A model generated the notes under the pieces. It had not been told where the DNA came from. It saw only the letters and a program-made list of their open reading frames with translations, and ran no database searches. Both the position numbers and the translations under genes were made by a program. From positions 167,890 to 231,889 of the forward strand of contig NZ_VHLG01000011.1 in the NCBI RefSeq assembly GCF_006516955.1: a stretch of 64,000 bases of DNA. Direction: 5' to 3'. Below are positions 46,206 to 56,465 of this stretch, piece by piece. The stretch is from Martelella alba. GTDB taxonomy: Bacteria > Pseudomonadota > Alphaproteobacteria > Rhizobiales > Rhizobiaceae. The first letter of the stretch is position 1. Each line of letters opens with the position of its first letter.

Positions 46206-47183
46206 ATGAAATCCACTATCAGGAACGTGATTCAGGCATCGGTCGCCGCAGCGACCCTTCTCGGGCTCGCGGGTGCTGCCCATGCGGAATGGCCGGATCG
46301 CGCCGTGACCATTATCGTTCCCTGGTCCGCCGGCGGCGGCACGGACGCCACCGCGCGCGCCGTTGCGGCCGATCTGCAGAAAAAATTCGGTGAGCCCTTC
46401 AATGTTGTGAACCGCACCGGCGGTGGCGGCCTTGTCGGCCATTCGGCGATCGCCAATGCAGCCCCTGACGGCTACACGATCGGCGTCATCACCATTGAAA
46501 GCACCATGTACAAGACGCAAGGCCTGCCCGGTGTTGCGCCTGAAGATTTCGACTATATCGGCCGCTACAATGCCGATGCGATCGGCATAAATGTCAAGGC
46601 CAGCTCCAGCTATGACACGGTTCAGACCCTGATTGACGACGTCAAAGCCAATCCCGGCACGGTGACGGCATCTGGCGCCAATCGTGGCGGTCTGTCGCAT
46701 CTGGCCTGGGCCGGTCTGCTGAACACGCTCGGCATCGATCCCAATGCAAGCCCATGGGTTGCCTCTGATGGCTCGGCTCCGGCCCTGCAGCAACTGGCTG
46801 CCGGTGCGATCGATGTTGTCTCCACCTCACCCGCTGAAGCCCGTGCGCTTGTGGATGCCGGAGAAGCCAGGACACTGGCCCTGATTTCCAGTGAGGCCAA
46901 TCCGTTGTTCCCCGACATTCCGACGACGGATTCGGTCTTCGGCATCAAGTTCTCGCCGCTGCCCTTCCGTGGTCTTGCCGGCCCCGATGGCCTGCCGCCG
47001 GAGGTGGTCGACAAGCTTTCAGCAGCACTTGAGGAAATCTGCGCCGATCCGGAATTCCAGAAATTCATGTCGTCCCAGGGCTTCTCCGTTGCCTATCAGG
47101 ATGCGCCGACGTTCAAACAGACGGTAATGACCGACTACAATGATCTTGCGGCAACCATGAAAGTCCTGGGTCTGGCGAAGTAA
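46206..47183 (+). CDS. tctC: tripartite tricarboxylate transporter binding protein
   Basis: The 325-residue periplasmic receptor is of the TctC/Bug family. A signal peptide (about 1-27, ending AHA) precedes WPDRAVTIIVPWSAGGGTDA, and the mature domain has the family's NRTGGGGLVGHSAIANAAPDGYT-type segment (about 76-98). A GTG at 46203 precedes the ATG; GGGAGG at 46193 fits the ATG. It delivers a carboxylate to the TctB/TctA membrane proteins encoded next. The substrate here is probably a sugar acid or other hydroxy acid, judging from neighbours. Confidence 0.88.
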   Translation: MKSTIRNVIQASVAAATLLGLAGAAHAEWPDRAVTIIVPWSAGGGTDATARAVAADLQKKFGEPFNVVNRTGGGGLVGHSAIANAAPDGYTIGVITIESTMYKTQGLPGVAPEDFDYIGRYNADAIGINVKASSSYDTVQTLIDDVKANPGTVTASGANRGGLSHLAWAGLLNTLGIDPNASPWVASDGSAPALQQLAAGAIDVVSTSPAEARALVDAGEARTLALISSEANPLFPDIPTTDSVFGIKFSPLPFRGLAGPDGLPPEVVDKLSAALEEICADPEFQKFMSSQGFSVAYQDAPTFKQTVMTDYNDLAATMKVLGLAK

Positions 47184-47202
47184 GCCGGCAGGAGTAAGTC
47201 TC

Positions 47203-47676
47203 ATGAAAATCAGCGACCGGATCACCGGGCCCGCTCTGTCGCTCTTCGGAGCGGTCGTGATTGTGGGGGCCATGCGGCTCCCCACGGTCCCGGGCGTGCG
47301 CTTCGGTGCGGATCTCATGCCGAGCCTGATCGGGATCGGTTTCATCTGCCTCGGCCTTGCCATCGCGCTGGGTGGTTTCCTGACCGAGAAGGGCAGAACC
47401 TTCCTCGACGTTTCTGAGTGGCATGTGCCGCTGCGCAATTATGCCGCTGCCATCTGGACGCTTGGCGGCCTGGTTATCGGTATTTTCCTGTTCCAGTCCG
47501 TCGGTTTCCCGCTCATCGGCATCATCTATATGGCCGGGCTGATGCTTCTGATGCGCGCTCGTATTCTGACAACGGTCATCGTTTCACCGGTTGTGGTTCT
47601 GATCCTCTATTACGGCTTCTCCAAGGGGCTGATGGTTCCGCTGCCCGCCGGCATTTTGGGAGGTATCCTTCCATGA
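47203..47676 (+). CDS. tctB: tripartite tricarboxylate transporter small membrane protein
   Basis: The 157-residue protein has four hydrophobic segments and the TctB pattern, including MKISDRITGPALSLFGAVVI and FGADLMPSLIGIGFICLG near the start and SKGLMVPLPAGILG at the end. It forms the membrane unit with TctA. Its stop overlaps the tctA start as ATGA, which is usual for this operon type. Confidence 0.85.
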   Translation: MKISDRITGPALSLFGAVVIVGAMRLPTVPGVRFGADLMPSLIGIGFICLGLAIALGGFLTEKGRTFLDVSEWHVPLRNYAAAIWTLGGLVIGIFLFQSVGFPLIGIIYMAGLMLLMRARILTTVIVSPVVVLILYYGFSKGLMVPLPAGILGGILP

Positions 47677-49214
47677 GTCTTGACGTCATCGGCCAGGCGC
47701 TGGACATCGCGCTGCAGCCCAATGTTCTGATCGCCCTTGTTCTGGGCGCTGTCTACGGCCTCTTCATCGGCGCACTGCCGGGACTGACGGCCACCATGTC
47801 GACGGCACTGCTCGTGCCCGTCACCTTCTATATGGCCCCGGTTCCGGCCATCGCCCTGATCGTGTCATCAACCGCCATGGCCATTACCGCCGGTGACATT
47901 CCCGGTGCCTTGATGCGTGTTCCCGGAACGCCGGCTTCTGCGGCCTACACCGATGAAGCCTTCCGCATGACGCTGAAGGGCAAGGCCGGCAAGGTGTTGT
48001 CGCTCGGTTTCTTCTTCTCCGCCCTTGGCGGCCTGACAGGCGCGCTCGTGCTGCTTGTCACAGGACCATTGCTCGCCAAGATCTCGCTCAACTTTTCCAG
48101 TTTTGAGTTCTTCTGGCTTGCCGTTCTCGGGCTTTTGACCTGTGCTCTGGTCTCCGGCAATGATGCCGCGCGCGGCCTCACCTCACTGTTTTTCGGCCTA
48201 CTGATTTCGACCGTCGGCCTTGATATCACAACCGGCGCGCCGCGCTTCACCTTCGGTAGCATGGATCTGATGGGCGGGATTTCCTACATCCCTGTCATGA
48301 TCGGCATGTTTGCCTTTTCCGAGATCCTGCGCGGCTTCACCACCAATCAGCATGGCAATGGCGGCGAGATGCCGGCACTCGGCAAGATCGTCCCGTTCAA
48401 GGGCGTCCTTGGCCTGTTGAAGCAATACCCCTTCTCCTTCGTCCGTGGCGCTTCGCTTGGCACCGTGGTCGGCGCTTTACCCGGCATTGGCGGCGACCTT
48501 GCTGCCTGGATTGCCTATGGCATGAGCAAGCGGCTGTCGAAGACGCCGGAAAAATTTGGTACCGGCCACCCCGAAGGTCTGATCGAAGCGACATCTTCGA
48601 ACAATGCGGGCCTGTCGAGCGCCTGGATCCCCGCCCTCGTCTTCGGCATTCCGGGTGACGCCGTCACCGCAATCGCCGTCGGCGTTCTGTTCATGAAGGG
48701 CGTCAATCCGGGGCCGCGTCTGTTTGTCGAGAACCCCTCGATGCCGACCGCGATCATACTGACCTTCTTCATCTCGAACCTGCTGCTTTTCCCGCTCGGC
48801 TTCGTGGCGATCAAGCTGGCCCGTCATGTTCTGGCCGTGCCGCGCAATGTCATTGTGCCGATCATCCTGATCTGCTGCTTCCTCGGCTCCTACGCCGTCA
48901 ACAATTCACTGTTCGGCGTCTGGATCATGCTGGCAGCCGGTGTTGTAGGCTACATCATGGAACGCAACGGCTTCCCTATCGCACCTGTCATTCTCGGCCT
49001 CGTGCTCGGCCCCGTTCTGGAGCGCAACTTCATCATGTCGATGCAGATCGCCAACGGCAATCTGCTTGCCTTCTTCTACCGCCCGATCGCCTGCGCACTT
49101 GGCATCGCCATCATCGCGATCCTTGTCGCCACGGCCGTGCGGTCGATCCTCACCTATCGCCGTGCCGGAGAGCCGGTACCGGACAAGAAGGAACTGGCTG
49201 ACGAAACACTTTGA
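47673..49214 (+). CDS. tctA: tripartite tricarboxylate transporter large membrane protein
   Basis: The 513-residue membrane protein has about twelve hydrophobic spans and the TctA signature segments: YGLFIGALPGLTATMSTALL (about 26-45), VPGTPASAAYTDEAF, and GALPGIGGDLAAWIAYGMSK (about 268-287). It is the main channel of the transporter, driven by an ion gradient. The frame extends upstream inside tctB to 47418, but ATG 47673 overlaps the tctB stop and matches the family start. Confidence 0.92.
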   Translation: MSLDVIGQALDIALQPNVLIALVLGAVYGLFIGALPGLTATMSTALLVPVTFYMAPVPAIALIVSSTAMAITAGDIPGALMRVPGTPASAAYTDEAFRMTLKGKAGKVLSLGFFFSALGGLTGALVLLVTGPLLAKISLNFSSFEFFWLAVLGLLTCALVSGNDAARGLTSLFFGLLISTVGLDITTGAPRFTFGSMDLMGGISYIPVMIGMFAFSEILRGFTTNQHGNGGEMPALGKIVPFKGVLGLLKQYPFSFVRGASLGTVVGALPGIGGDLAAWIAYGMSKRLSKTPEKFGTGHPEGLIEATSSNNAGLSSAWIPALVFGIPGDAVTAIAVGVLFMKGVNPGPRLFVENPSMPTAIILTFFISNLLLFPLGFVAIKLARHVLAVPRNVIVPIILICCFLGSYAVNNSLFGVWIMLAAGVVGYIMERNGFPIAPVILGLVLGPVLERNFIMSMQIANGNLLAFFYRPIACALGIAIIAILVATAVRSILTYRRAGEPVPDKKELADETL

Positions 49215-49367
49215 ACCGGTTTGTTCCGGCGGCATCTGACAAGACCTCCCCCCGACGCGCCGACGACAAGGAGCGCCATGCCGCCGGAACAGCCTTCCCA
49301 CAATCAACTGCATGAACTGAGCGCCGGCCGCCCCATCCCCGCCCGGCGCCACATGAAAGGACGAACC

Positions 49368-50186
49368 ATGGACAAGATGTTTTCTGTCGAGGGACGTGTC
49401 GCCGTTGTAACCGGCGGCCTCGGACAGCTCGGCACCCAGTTTTCGAAATCGCTGGCCTCTGCCGGCGCCAAGGTGGCGATCTACTCGCGCCGCCCCTTCA
49501 CGAGCCAGCAGATTGCCGAGAAATTCCCCGGTCTTGAAGACAATATCCGCGTCTATGAAGCCTCGGTCACGGACAAGGCCGGCCTTGCCGCAGCCACAGA
49601 TCAGGTGATCGCCGACTGGGGCGTACCGCATATTCTCGTCAACAATGCCGGTATCGATTCAAAACCCGACGGCTCCGCCGACCAGAATGCCCCCTTCGAA
49701 GTCTATCCGCAGAAATACTGGGACGAAATCATCGATACCAATCTCACCGGCGTCATGCTGACCAGCCAGGTCGTCGGCACCAAGATGGCCGAAGAGATGC
49801 GCGGCTCGATCATCAATGTCGGCTCCATGTATGGCATGGTGTCGCCCAATCAGGCGCTTTACGCCTACCGGCTGGAACGCGATGGCGTCCCCTTCATCAA
49901 GGCCGTCTCCTATGCCGCCTCGAAATCGGGCCTTTTGAACCTGACCCGCTATCTGGCGACCTATTGGGCACCGAAGAAGGTTCGCTGCAACATCGTCTCC
50001 TTTGGCGGCGTCAAGACTGGCTCCTATGACAAGGAATTCATCGATGCCTTTCTCGAGCGGGTTCCGCTTGGCCGACAGGCGGAAGTGGACGAATATAACG
50101 GCGTGATCCGCTTCCTGGCCTCGGATGCCTCGTCTTACATGACCGGCTCGAATGTCGTGGTCGATGGCGGCTTCACCGCCTGGTAA
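49368..50186 (+). CDS. SDR-family dehydrogenase
   Basis: The 272-residue short-chain dehydrogenase has the cofactor site VVTGGLGQLGTQFSK (about 13-27), NNAGI (about 92), a Ser in INVGSMYGMVSPN, and the catalytic YAASKSG (Tyr near 183). The end is MTGSNVVVDGGF. ATG 49368 follows an AAAGGA ribosome site; upstream ATGs at 49278 and 49353 lack support. It lies between the Tct transporter and the isomerase-like gene and probably oxidises a hydroxyl of the imported compound. Confidence 0.85.
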   Translation: MDKMFSVEGRVAVVTGGLGQLGTQFSKSLASAGAKVAIYSRRPFTSQQIAEKFPGLEDNIRVYEASVTDKAGLAAATDQVIADWGVPHILVNNAGIDSKPDGSADQNAPFEVYPQKYWDEIIDTNLTGVMLTSQVVGTKMAEEMRGSIINVGSMYGMVSPNQALYAYRLERDGVPFIKAVSYAASKSGLLNLTRYLATYWAPKKVRCNIVSFGGVKTGSYDKEFIDAFLERVPLGRQAEVDEYNGVIRFLASDASSYMTGSNVVVDGGFTAW

Positions 50187-50197
50187 CAGCCAGCCCC

Positions 50198-50219
50198 GCC
50201 GCCGGCCGATGCCGGCGGC
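50198..50219. other. intergenic hairpin between SDR and isomerase-like genes
   Basis: A 9-bp perfect GC-only stem (GCCGCCGGC and complement) with a CGAT loop lies in the 105-base gap. There is no T run, so it is more likely an mRNA processing or stabilising element than a terminator. Confidence 0.35.
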
Positions 50220-50291
50220 AACCCCGATACCGGCCTTCCGGGGGGAGCCATGGAAGGCCTGCGGCAGACGCCGCCCTGATGGAGGATCAGA

Positions 50292-51884
50292 ATGACCCGT
50301 ATCGCTCTTGTGGTCAGTGGTGACCTGCGCGAAAGCGCCAATACCACGTGCTGGCCGGCACAAAAGGCCATGGAAGACAAACTCTCTGCCGTTCTCGCCG
50401 GCATGGGCCATGAATTGTGGCGCGCCCATCCGGTCAAGCCGGAAGGCCACGGCTTCATCGCCTCCCAGCGTGAAGGCATGGACGTGTTCAAGGGCATTGA
50501 TCCGGACATGCCGCTGATTGTCGCCGAAGCGGTCTGGCAATATTCGCATCATGTTCTGCCAGGCCTTTCCAGCCACAAGGGACCGATCCTGACGCTTGCC
50601 AACTGGTCCGGCCAGTATCCTGGCCTTGTCGGCATGCTCAACCTCAACGGATCGCTGACCAAGGCCGGCATCGCCTATTCGACGCTTTGGAGCCGCGATT
50701 TTGACGATACCTTCTTCCTCTCCGGCCTGAAGACCTGGCTTGAAACCGGAACGCTTGCCCATGACCAGTCTCATGTAAAGGCCTATGATGACAGCAGCGC
50801 GCCTGACAGCGCCCGTGCCACGGCAAAGGCCATTGCCGATGAATGGCGCAGCGAAAAGCTGATCATGGGCATTTTCGACGAGGGCTGCATGGGCATGTAT
50901 AATGCCATCATCCCCGACGAGCTTTTGATGCCGCTTGGCATCTTCAAGGAGCGTCTGTCGCAGTCGGCGCTCTATTATGCGGCAACGCAGGTTCCAGTGG
51001 CAGAAGGCCGCGCCGCCTTTCAGTGGATGGTTGATCGCGGCATGACATTCCATTTCGGCTTCGACCCGAAAACGGAGCTCACCGAAGATCAGGTGATCGA
51101 TCAGTGCCGCATGTATGTGGCTGCCGTCCGGCTTGCCGATCAGTTCGGCTGCGCGGCTATCGGCATTCAGTATCAGCAGGGCCTGAAAGATCTCTGGCCG
51201 GCCTCCGACCTGATCGAAGGCATGCTGAACAATGCGGAGCGACCTCCCGTCACCCGTGCCGATGGCTCCGTCATCCGCGATGGCGAACCGGTCATCCATT
51301 TCAACGAGGTTGATGAATGCGCCGGTCTCGACGCCTTGATGATCAACCGCGTTCATGCTGCGCTCGGCCAGCCGGTGGAAACCACTCTGCACGATATCCG
51401 CTGGGGCGATGACGATCTTTCCGGCACCATTGATGAATTCGTCTGGGTGCTGGAGATCTCCGGCGCCGCGCCGCCCGCGCACCATCCCGGCGGCTGGGCC
51501 GGATCGGAAAGCTATCGCCAGCCGGCCATGTTCTTCCCTGCCGGCGGCGGCACGGTCAAAGGCTATGCGAAGGAAGGCGATATCGTCTGGAGCCGCGTCT
51601 TTGTCGAAGGCGGCAAGCTTCACATGGATATAGGCCGCGGCAAGGCGGTCACGCTGCCACCAGAAGAATGCGAACGCCGCTCGAAGGCAACAGACTACCC
51701 CTGGCCAATCATGAGCGCCACGCTTTCAGGGGTCACCCGCGACACCATGATGGGCCGTCACAAGGCCAATCATGTGCAGGTCGCCTATGCCAAAAGCGAG
51801 GCCGATGCTCAGCAGGTGATTGCTCTGCGCGCAGCCCTTGCCACCGAACTTGGCATCGCCGTCAATCTCTGCGGCATGATCTAA
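50292..51884 (+). CDS. L-fucose/L-arabinose isomerase-like protein
   Basis: The 530-residue protein resembles the L-fucose isomerase-like fold: an N-terminal alpha/beta domain ([17 protein letters not shown]), a middle domain ([20 protein letters not shown]) and a C-terminal domain. Acidic residues in [16 protein letters not shown] (about 335-350) are placed like the metal ligands of the family. AHHPGGWAG and a C-terminal NHVQVAYA contribute histidines. Such enzymes interconvert aldoses and ketoses with Mn2+, but the subfamily here is unfamiliar. It is the last gene of the tct-SDR operon, with a terminator just after it. Confidence 0.65.
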   Translation: MTRIALVVSGDLRESANTTCWPAQKAMEDKLSAVLAGMGHELWRAHPVKPEGHGFIASQREGMDVFKGIDPDMPLIVAEAVWQYSHHVLPGLSSHKGPILTLANWSGQYPGLVGMLNLNGSLTKAGIAYSTLWSRDFDDTFFLSGLKTWLETGTLAHDQSHVKAYDDSSAPDSARATAKAIADEWRSEKLIMGIFDEGCMGMYNAIIPDELLMPLGIFKERLSQSALYYAATQVPVAEGRAAFQWMVDRGMTFHFGFDPKTELTEDQVIDQCRMYVAAVRLADQFGCAAIGIQYQQGLKDLWPASDLIEGMLNNAERPPVTRADGSVIRDGEPVIHFNEVDECAGLDALMINRVHAALGQPVETTLHDIRWGDDDLSGTIDEFVWVLEISGAAPPAHHPGGWAGSESYRQPAMFFPAGGGTVKGYAKEGDIVWSRVFVEGGKLHMDIGRGKAVTLPPEECERRSKATDYPWPIMSATLSGVTRDTMMGRHKANHVQVAYAKSEADAQQVIALRAALATELGIAVNLCGMI

Positions 51885-51906
51885 CCTCTGCCAGGCCCAA
51901 AAATGC

Positions 51907-51936
51907 CCCGGCTCAGAACAACTGAGCCGGGTTTTT
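51907..51936 (+). terminator. intrinsic terminator
   Basis: A 10-bp stem (CCCGGCTCAG and complement) with an AACAA loop is followed by five T, 22 bases after the isomerase-like stop. It ends the tct operon and precedes the convergent sugar transporter gene. Confidence 0.88.
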
Positions 51937-52082
51937 CATGGATCCATCAGGCAGAAAAGGAGCGGAGAAACCATTGAGGTTCCCCCGCCCAGGTCCGCCC
52001 ACCCAAGGAGATTGTGGAGGCGATTGGTGTTGCCGAAGCGCCGGGCGCCTGCCCCTCCGCAAGCGCCGGGCCGCTCCGGCGA

Positions 52083-53279
52083 TCAGGCCTTGTTCTTGTT
52101 GTAGACGTCGAAGAAGACGGCTGCGAGAAGAACCAGACCCTTGATGACCTGCTGGTAATCGATACCGATACCAAGGATCGACATGCCGTTGTTGAGGATA
52201 CCCATGATGAAGGCACCGACAACCGCACCGACGATCTTGCCGACGCCGCCGGACATCGATGCGCCACCGATGAACACGGCCGCGATGACGTCCAGCTCGA
52301 AGCCGTTACCGGCACCGGGCGTCGCGATATTGAGGCGGGCGGCAAAGACCAGGCCAGCAAGACCGGCCAGCATGCCCATATTGACGAAGGTGAGGAAGGT
52401 CAGCCGGCGGGTATTGATACCCGAGAGCTGCGCAGCCTTCAGATTGCCGCCAATGGCATAGACGCGACGGCCAAACGTGGTCTTTTCAGTGATGAAGGCA
52501 TAGATGACCGTCAGCACCGCCATGGTGATCAGCACGTTGGGCAGACCGCGGAACGAAGCCAGCTTCCAGGCAACAAAGATCAGGACAGCAGCAACAATCG
52601 CGTTCCGGGCGATAAAGAACGTGAAGGGCTCGTCTTCGACGCCATAGGCCTTGTTGCGCTGACGACCGCGCACCGCGAGCCAGACAATGGCAGCAGCAGC
52701 AATGACACCGGCTGCCAGTGCCGTCATGTTCGGACGACCAACGCCGAAGACATCTGGAATAAAGCCGGTCGACAGCAGCTGGAAGCCGCCCGGGAACGGG
52801 CCGACCGACTGGCCATCCAGCAGCCAGAGCGTCAGACCACGAAACACCAGCATGCCGGCCAGCGTCACGATAAAGGCCGGTATCTTCCAATAGGCGACCC
52901 AATAGCCCTGCCAGGCGCCGATCAGCATGCCGGCAAGAATACAGACAATAAAGGTCGGGATGACAGGCACGCCCCATTGCACCATCATCACGGCAGCCAG
53001 CGCCCCGATGAAACCAACGATTGAGCCGACCGAAAGGTCGATATGGCCCGCAACGATGATCATCAACATGCCAAGAGCCATGATGGTGACGTAGGAGTTC
53101 TGCAGGAACAGATTGGTAATGTTGACCGGGCGCAGAAGCACCCCGTTGGTCATGATCTGGAAGAAGGCGATGATGATAATCAGCGCCAGAAGGATGCCAT
53201 AGTCGCGCATGCGCAGCGTCAGATACGACCGGATCGACGACTTCGCAACGCCTTCATTTTCAACGGGTGTATTCATCAT
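52083..53279 (-). CDS. mmsB: multiple monosaccharide ABC transporter permease
   Basis: The 398-residue inner-membrane protein has about ten hydrophobic spans and the ribose/xylose-type permease pattern (HIDLSVGSIVGFIGALAAV and VFIGGASMSGGVGKIVGAVVGAF, about 318-340). It matches GguB/MmsB of the ChvE system, which imports several aldoses. It is the last gene of the operon, nine bases after the ATPase stop. Confidence 0.88.
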   Translation of the reverse strand: MMNTPVENEGVAKSSIRSYLTLRMRDYGILLALIIIIAFFQIMTNGVLLRPVNITNLFLQNSYVTIMALGMLMIIVAGHIDLSVGSIVGFIGALAAVMMVQWGVPVIPTFIVCILAGMLIGAWQGYWVAYWKIPAFIVTLAGMLVFRGLTLWLLDGQSVGPFPGGFQLLSTGFIPDVFGVGRPNMTALAAGVIAAAAIVWLAVRGRQRNKAYGVEDEPFTFFIARNAIVAAVLIFVAWKLASFRGLPNVLITMAVLTVIYAFITEKTTFGRRVYAIGGNLKAAQLSGINTRRLTFLTFVNMGMLAGLAGLVFAARLNIATPGAGNGFELDVIAAVFIGGASMSGGVGKIVGAVVGAFIMGILNNGMSILGIGIDYQQVIKGLVLLAAVFFDVYNKNKA

Positions 53280-53288
53280 CGTAACTTT

Positions 53289-54809
53289 CTATTTTCTGAC
53301 GATGAAGGACATGATGCGCTCCTGGCTCGCTTCTTCAGCGGTCAGCTCAGCAACCAGTTCCCCCTCATTCATGACATAGATGCGATCGCACATGCCTAGC
53401 AGTTCCGGCATTTCCGACGAGATCATCACGATCCCCCGCTCCTCGGCCGCCAGCTGGTTCATCAGCGTGTAGATCTCGTATTTGGCGCCGACATCAATGC
53501 CGCGCGTCGGTTCATCGAGGATCAGAACATCGGGCTGGGTGAACAGCCATTTCGACAGCACAACCTTCTGCTGGTTGCCGCCGGAAAGGTTCATGACCTT
53601 CTGCGCCACACTGGGTGTGCGGATATTCATCGCCTGCCGGTAGTGTTCGGCGCGCTGGGCCTCCTCACCGGAATTGATCACCCCGTATTGCGACACGCCC
53701 TTGAGATTGGCGAGCGTGATATTCTTGGTGATCGGCTCTTCGAGAATGAGCCCGAGCGCCTTGCGGTCTTCGGTCACATAGGCGATGCCGGCGAACACGG
53801 CTTTGGGCACCGTCGAGGTATCGACGCGATTGCCGCCAAGATGGACTTCGCCGGAAATATTGCGTCCGTAGGAATGGCCGAAAAGGCTCATCGCAAGTTC
53901 GGTACGTCCCGAGCCCATCAACCCCGCAATGCCGACGATTTCACCGGCACGAACATTGAAGTTCACGCCCTTGATGACCTTGCGCTCGGCCTGATCCGGG
54001 TGCCAGACGGTCCAGTCCTTGACCTCCATCAGCATATTACCGATGTGACTTTCGCGTTCCGGGTAGCGGTTTTCCATATCGCGGCCGACCATCGCCTGGA
54101 TGATGCTCGCTTCGGAAACATCTTCCTTGTGGCAATCGATTGTCGTCACCGTCGCACCGTCGCGAATGACGGTGATCTGATCGGCAACCTGTTCGACCTC
54201 GTTCAACTTATGGGAAATCAGGATCGAGGTGATGCCGTGCGACTTCAATTCCAGCAACAGGCTGAGAAGTTTTGCGCTATCACTCTCCGAAAGCGCCGCC
54301 GTCGGCTCGTCCAGGATCAGCAGGCGGACATCTTTGGAAAGCGCCTTGGCAATTTCCACGAGCTGCTGCTTGCCGACACCGATCTTCTCGACCAACGTCG
54401 CCGGCCTGTCATTCAGTCCGACCTTTTTCAGCAGGGCTTCGGTTTTCTGATAGACTTCAGGCCAGTCAATCACACCACCCCTGGCAACTTCATTGCCAAG
54501 AAAGATGTTTTCGGCGATCGAGAGCTGCGGGACAAGCGCCAGCTCCTGGTGAATGATGATGATTCCCTTCTTCTCGCTGTCAACGATCCGGCCGAAGCTC
54601 GCGACCTCACCGTCATAGACGATATCGCCGCCATAGGTTCCGTAAGGATAGACACCCGAGAGGACTTTCATCAAGGTGGATTTACCGGCGCCGTTTTCAC
54701 CGACGAGAGCATGAATTTCACCCTCCTCGACGGTCAGATCAACATTTTTCAAAGCCATAACGCCGGGGAATGACTTCGTAATTGATCGCATTTCGAGCAA
54801 TGTGGACAT
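53289..54809 (-). CDS. mmsA: multiple monosaccharide ABC transporter ATPase (double domain)
   Basis: The 506-residue protein contains two fused ATPase domains as in GguA/XylG. The first has Walker [11 protein letters not shown] (about 36-45), signature [13 protein letters not shown] and Walker [12 protein letters not shown]. The second has a modified Walker A ([10 protein letters not shown]), [15 protein letters not shown] and [11 protein letters not shown]. It energises the MmsB permease. The binding protein gene lies 79 bases upstream. Confidence 0.92.
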   Translation of the reverse strand: MSTLLEMRSITKSFPGVMALKNVDLTVEEGEIHALVGENGAGKSTLMKVLSGVYPYGTYGGDIVYDGEVASFGRIVDSEKKGIIIIHQELALVPQLSIAENIFLGNEVARGGVIDWPEVYQKTEALLKKVGLNDRPATLVEKIGVGKQQLVEIAKALSKDVRLLILDEPTAALSESDSAKLLSLLLELKSHGITSILISHKLNEVEQVADQITVIRDGATVTTIDCHKEDVSEASIIQAMVGRDMENRYPERESHIGNMLMEVKDWTVWHPDQAERKVIKGVNFNVRAGEIVGIAGLMGSGRTELAMSLFGHSYGRNISGEVHLGGNRVDTSTVPKAVFAGIAYVTEDRKALGLILEEPITKNITLANLKGVSQYGVINSGEEAQRAEHYRQAMNIRTPSVAQKVMNLSGGNQQKVVLSKWLFTQPDVLILDEPTRGIDVGAKYEIYTLMNQLAAEERGIVMISSEMPELLGMCDRIYVMNEGELVAELTAEEASQERIMSFIVRK

Positions 54810-54888
54810 GGCACCCTCACTCGCAGTTGCGGAAGGCCGCCCGCCACGACAAACAGGTCGGGCGGCCCGCTCACTTCAGGCAGATCGA

Positions 54889-55962
54889 TCAGTTTTCGAT
54901 CTGATCCATCGTGTAGTAGCCACTGTCGTCGACCAGGATCTGCTTCCAGTTGTCCTTGGTGATTGCGACAGGCGCCAGCAGGTAAGAGGGAACAACCTTC
55001 ACGCCGTTATTATAGGTCGTCGTGTCGTTGATTTCCGGCTGCTTGCCGTCCTGAATGGCCTGCACCATCTCGACGGTGACCTTGGCCAGCTGGCGGGTAT
55101 CCTTGAAGATCGAGGAATACTGATCGCCGGCAATGATCGCCTTGACGTTGGGAATGTTGCAGTCCTGACCGGTGATGATCGGCATCTTCATGTCGCCGGA
55201 GCCATAGCCAATACTCTTGAGCGAAGAGATTGCCCCCATGGCAAGGTCGTCATTGGCGGCGTAGACGCCCTGGAGTTCCTTTTGCGTGTAAAACGCGGAA
55301 AGCAGGTTATCCATACGGGCCTGAGCGGCAGCGTTGGACCAGTTCAGCGTACCGATCTTGTCCATGGTCGTCTGACCGGAATTGACAACGATATCGCCCG
55401 AATCGATCAACGGTTGAATGACGGACATCGCACCGTTGAAGAAGAAGTAGGCATTGTTGTCATCCGGCGAACCACCGAAGAGTTCGACATTCCACGGATG
55501 AACATCGGGGAAGCGTTCCTTCAGCCCCTCGACCAGGCTTTCACCCTGAATGACACCGACCTTGTAGTTATCGAAGGTGGCGTAATAGTCGACATTCGGC
55601 GTATTGAGGATCAGACGGTCATAAGCGATGACCGGGATACCGGCGGCGCCGGCATTGGCCAGCGGGTTGGTCAGCGATCCGCCGTCAATGGCCGCGACCA
55701 CAAGAACGTCAACGCCCTTGGTGATCATGTTTTCGACCTGGGACAGCTGCTGCGGAATCTGGTTATCCGCATATTGCAGGTCGGTCTTGTAGCCGGCGGC
55801 CTGGAACTGGTCGACCATGGACGCACCGTCCTTGTTCCAGCGGTCCAACCCCTTCGTCGGCATGGCAATACCGACATAGCCCTTGTCCGCGGCAAAAGCC
55901 GGAACAGCAAGAGAAGCAGCCACGATTGCCGTAGCCGCGAGCAAGGATGTAATGGTTTTCAT
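54889..55962 (-). CDS. ChvE-like sugar-binding protein, diverged paralogue
   Basis: The 357-residue periplasmic receptor has a signal peptide (about 1-24, ending PAFA). The mature domain is closely related to the ChvE-like protein encoded at 56466-57536. Compared with that protein, the ligand region near the N-terminus reads [13 protein letters not shown] instead of [13 protein letters not shown], and a later loop reads AANDDLAMG instead of SPYDGLSIG. These changes fall where sugar contacts are expected, so specificity is probably different. ATG 55962 is preferred over the frame start at 56052 because the signal peptide begins there. It is adjacent to mmsAB. Confidence 0.85.
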   Translation of the reverse strand: MKTITSLLAATAIVAASLAVPAFAADKGYVGIAMPTKGLDRWNKDGASMVDQFQAAGYKTDLQYADNQIPQQLSQVENMITKGVDVLVVAAIDGGSLTNPLANAGAAGIPVIAYDRLILNTPNVDYYATFDNYKVGVIQGESLVEGLKERFPDVHPWNVELFGGSPDDNNAYFFFNGAMSVIQPLIDSGDIVVNSGQTTMDKIGTLNWSNAAAQARMDNLLSAFYTQKELQGVYAANDDLAMGAISSLKSIGYGSGDMKMPIITGQDCNIPNVKAIIAGDQYSSIFKDTRQLAKVTVEMVQAIQDGKQPEINDTTTYNNGVKVVPSYLLAPVAITKDNWKQILVDDSGYYTMDQIEN

Positions 55963-56125
55963 GTCTCTCTCCCGTTTGAAATCAAAGACTTCAATCAGAC
56001 TTTGTTTCAGTTGCCCGGACCGTCGCCACTCCTTCCACTGGAGATCGGCCAAACGGCTCCCGGACAGTCCTGCGCCTCATCTTCACTCCATTTCCCGTTT
56101 CAGAAGAAGCACCAGGACAGATCGG

Positions 56126-56153
56126 ACGATACAGCGTGAGGAACGTGTGTCAA
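56126..56153 (-). promoter_or_regulatory. candidate promoter of the ChvE-like paralogue operon
   Basis: On the minus strand TTGACA is followed after 16 bases by TATCGT, about 160 bases upstream of the binding-protein ATG. The palindrome TTGCGCAA (56159-56166) lies immediately upstream of the -35 and could bind a LacI- or LysR-type regulator. The rest of the gap (55963-56465) is AT-rich with no gene. Confidence 0.45.
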
Positions 56154-56465
56154 TTCGTTTGCGCAACAAATCGATACTATTTTTCGCATTGCAAAATGAA
56201 ACCTTAGACTAAAGTTTAAATGCACTGCGAAATCCCGCCGGAAATTCCCTAGAATTCTGTTTCTACGGAAATTGTACGGACTTTTATACTCAAGTTCACG
56301 TAAACGAAGGCAATATTTTCATATCACGGCAGTCGAAATCCGCCCCGCCACATGCGAATAATCAAAATCGCATGCGAGAATGATATTTTGCAGCGCCGCA
56401 TTAAATCGCTTTAGATTCGGCAGATATGCCCGGCGCCAGGTGCACCGGGCATCACTTGTCAAAGA

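Noticed and set aside
47418..47672. Extended tctA start inside tctB
   Set aside because: The upstream 85 codons are out of frame with tctB and show no TctA similarity; ATG 47673 overlaps the tctB stop as usual for these operons.
49659..51623. 654-codon minus-strand frame
   Set aside because: It is antisense to the SDR and isomerase-like genes, has no recognisable domain and no ribosome site.
54802..56139. 445-codon plus-strand frame
   Set aside because: It is antisense to the ChvE-like paralogue gene; shadow of that gene.
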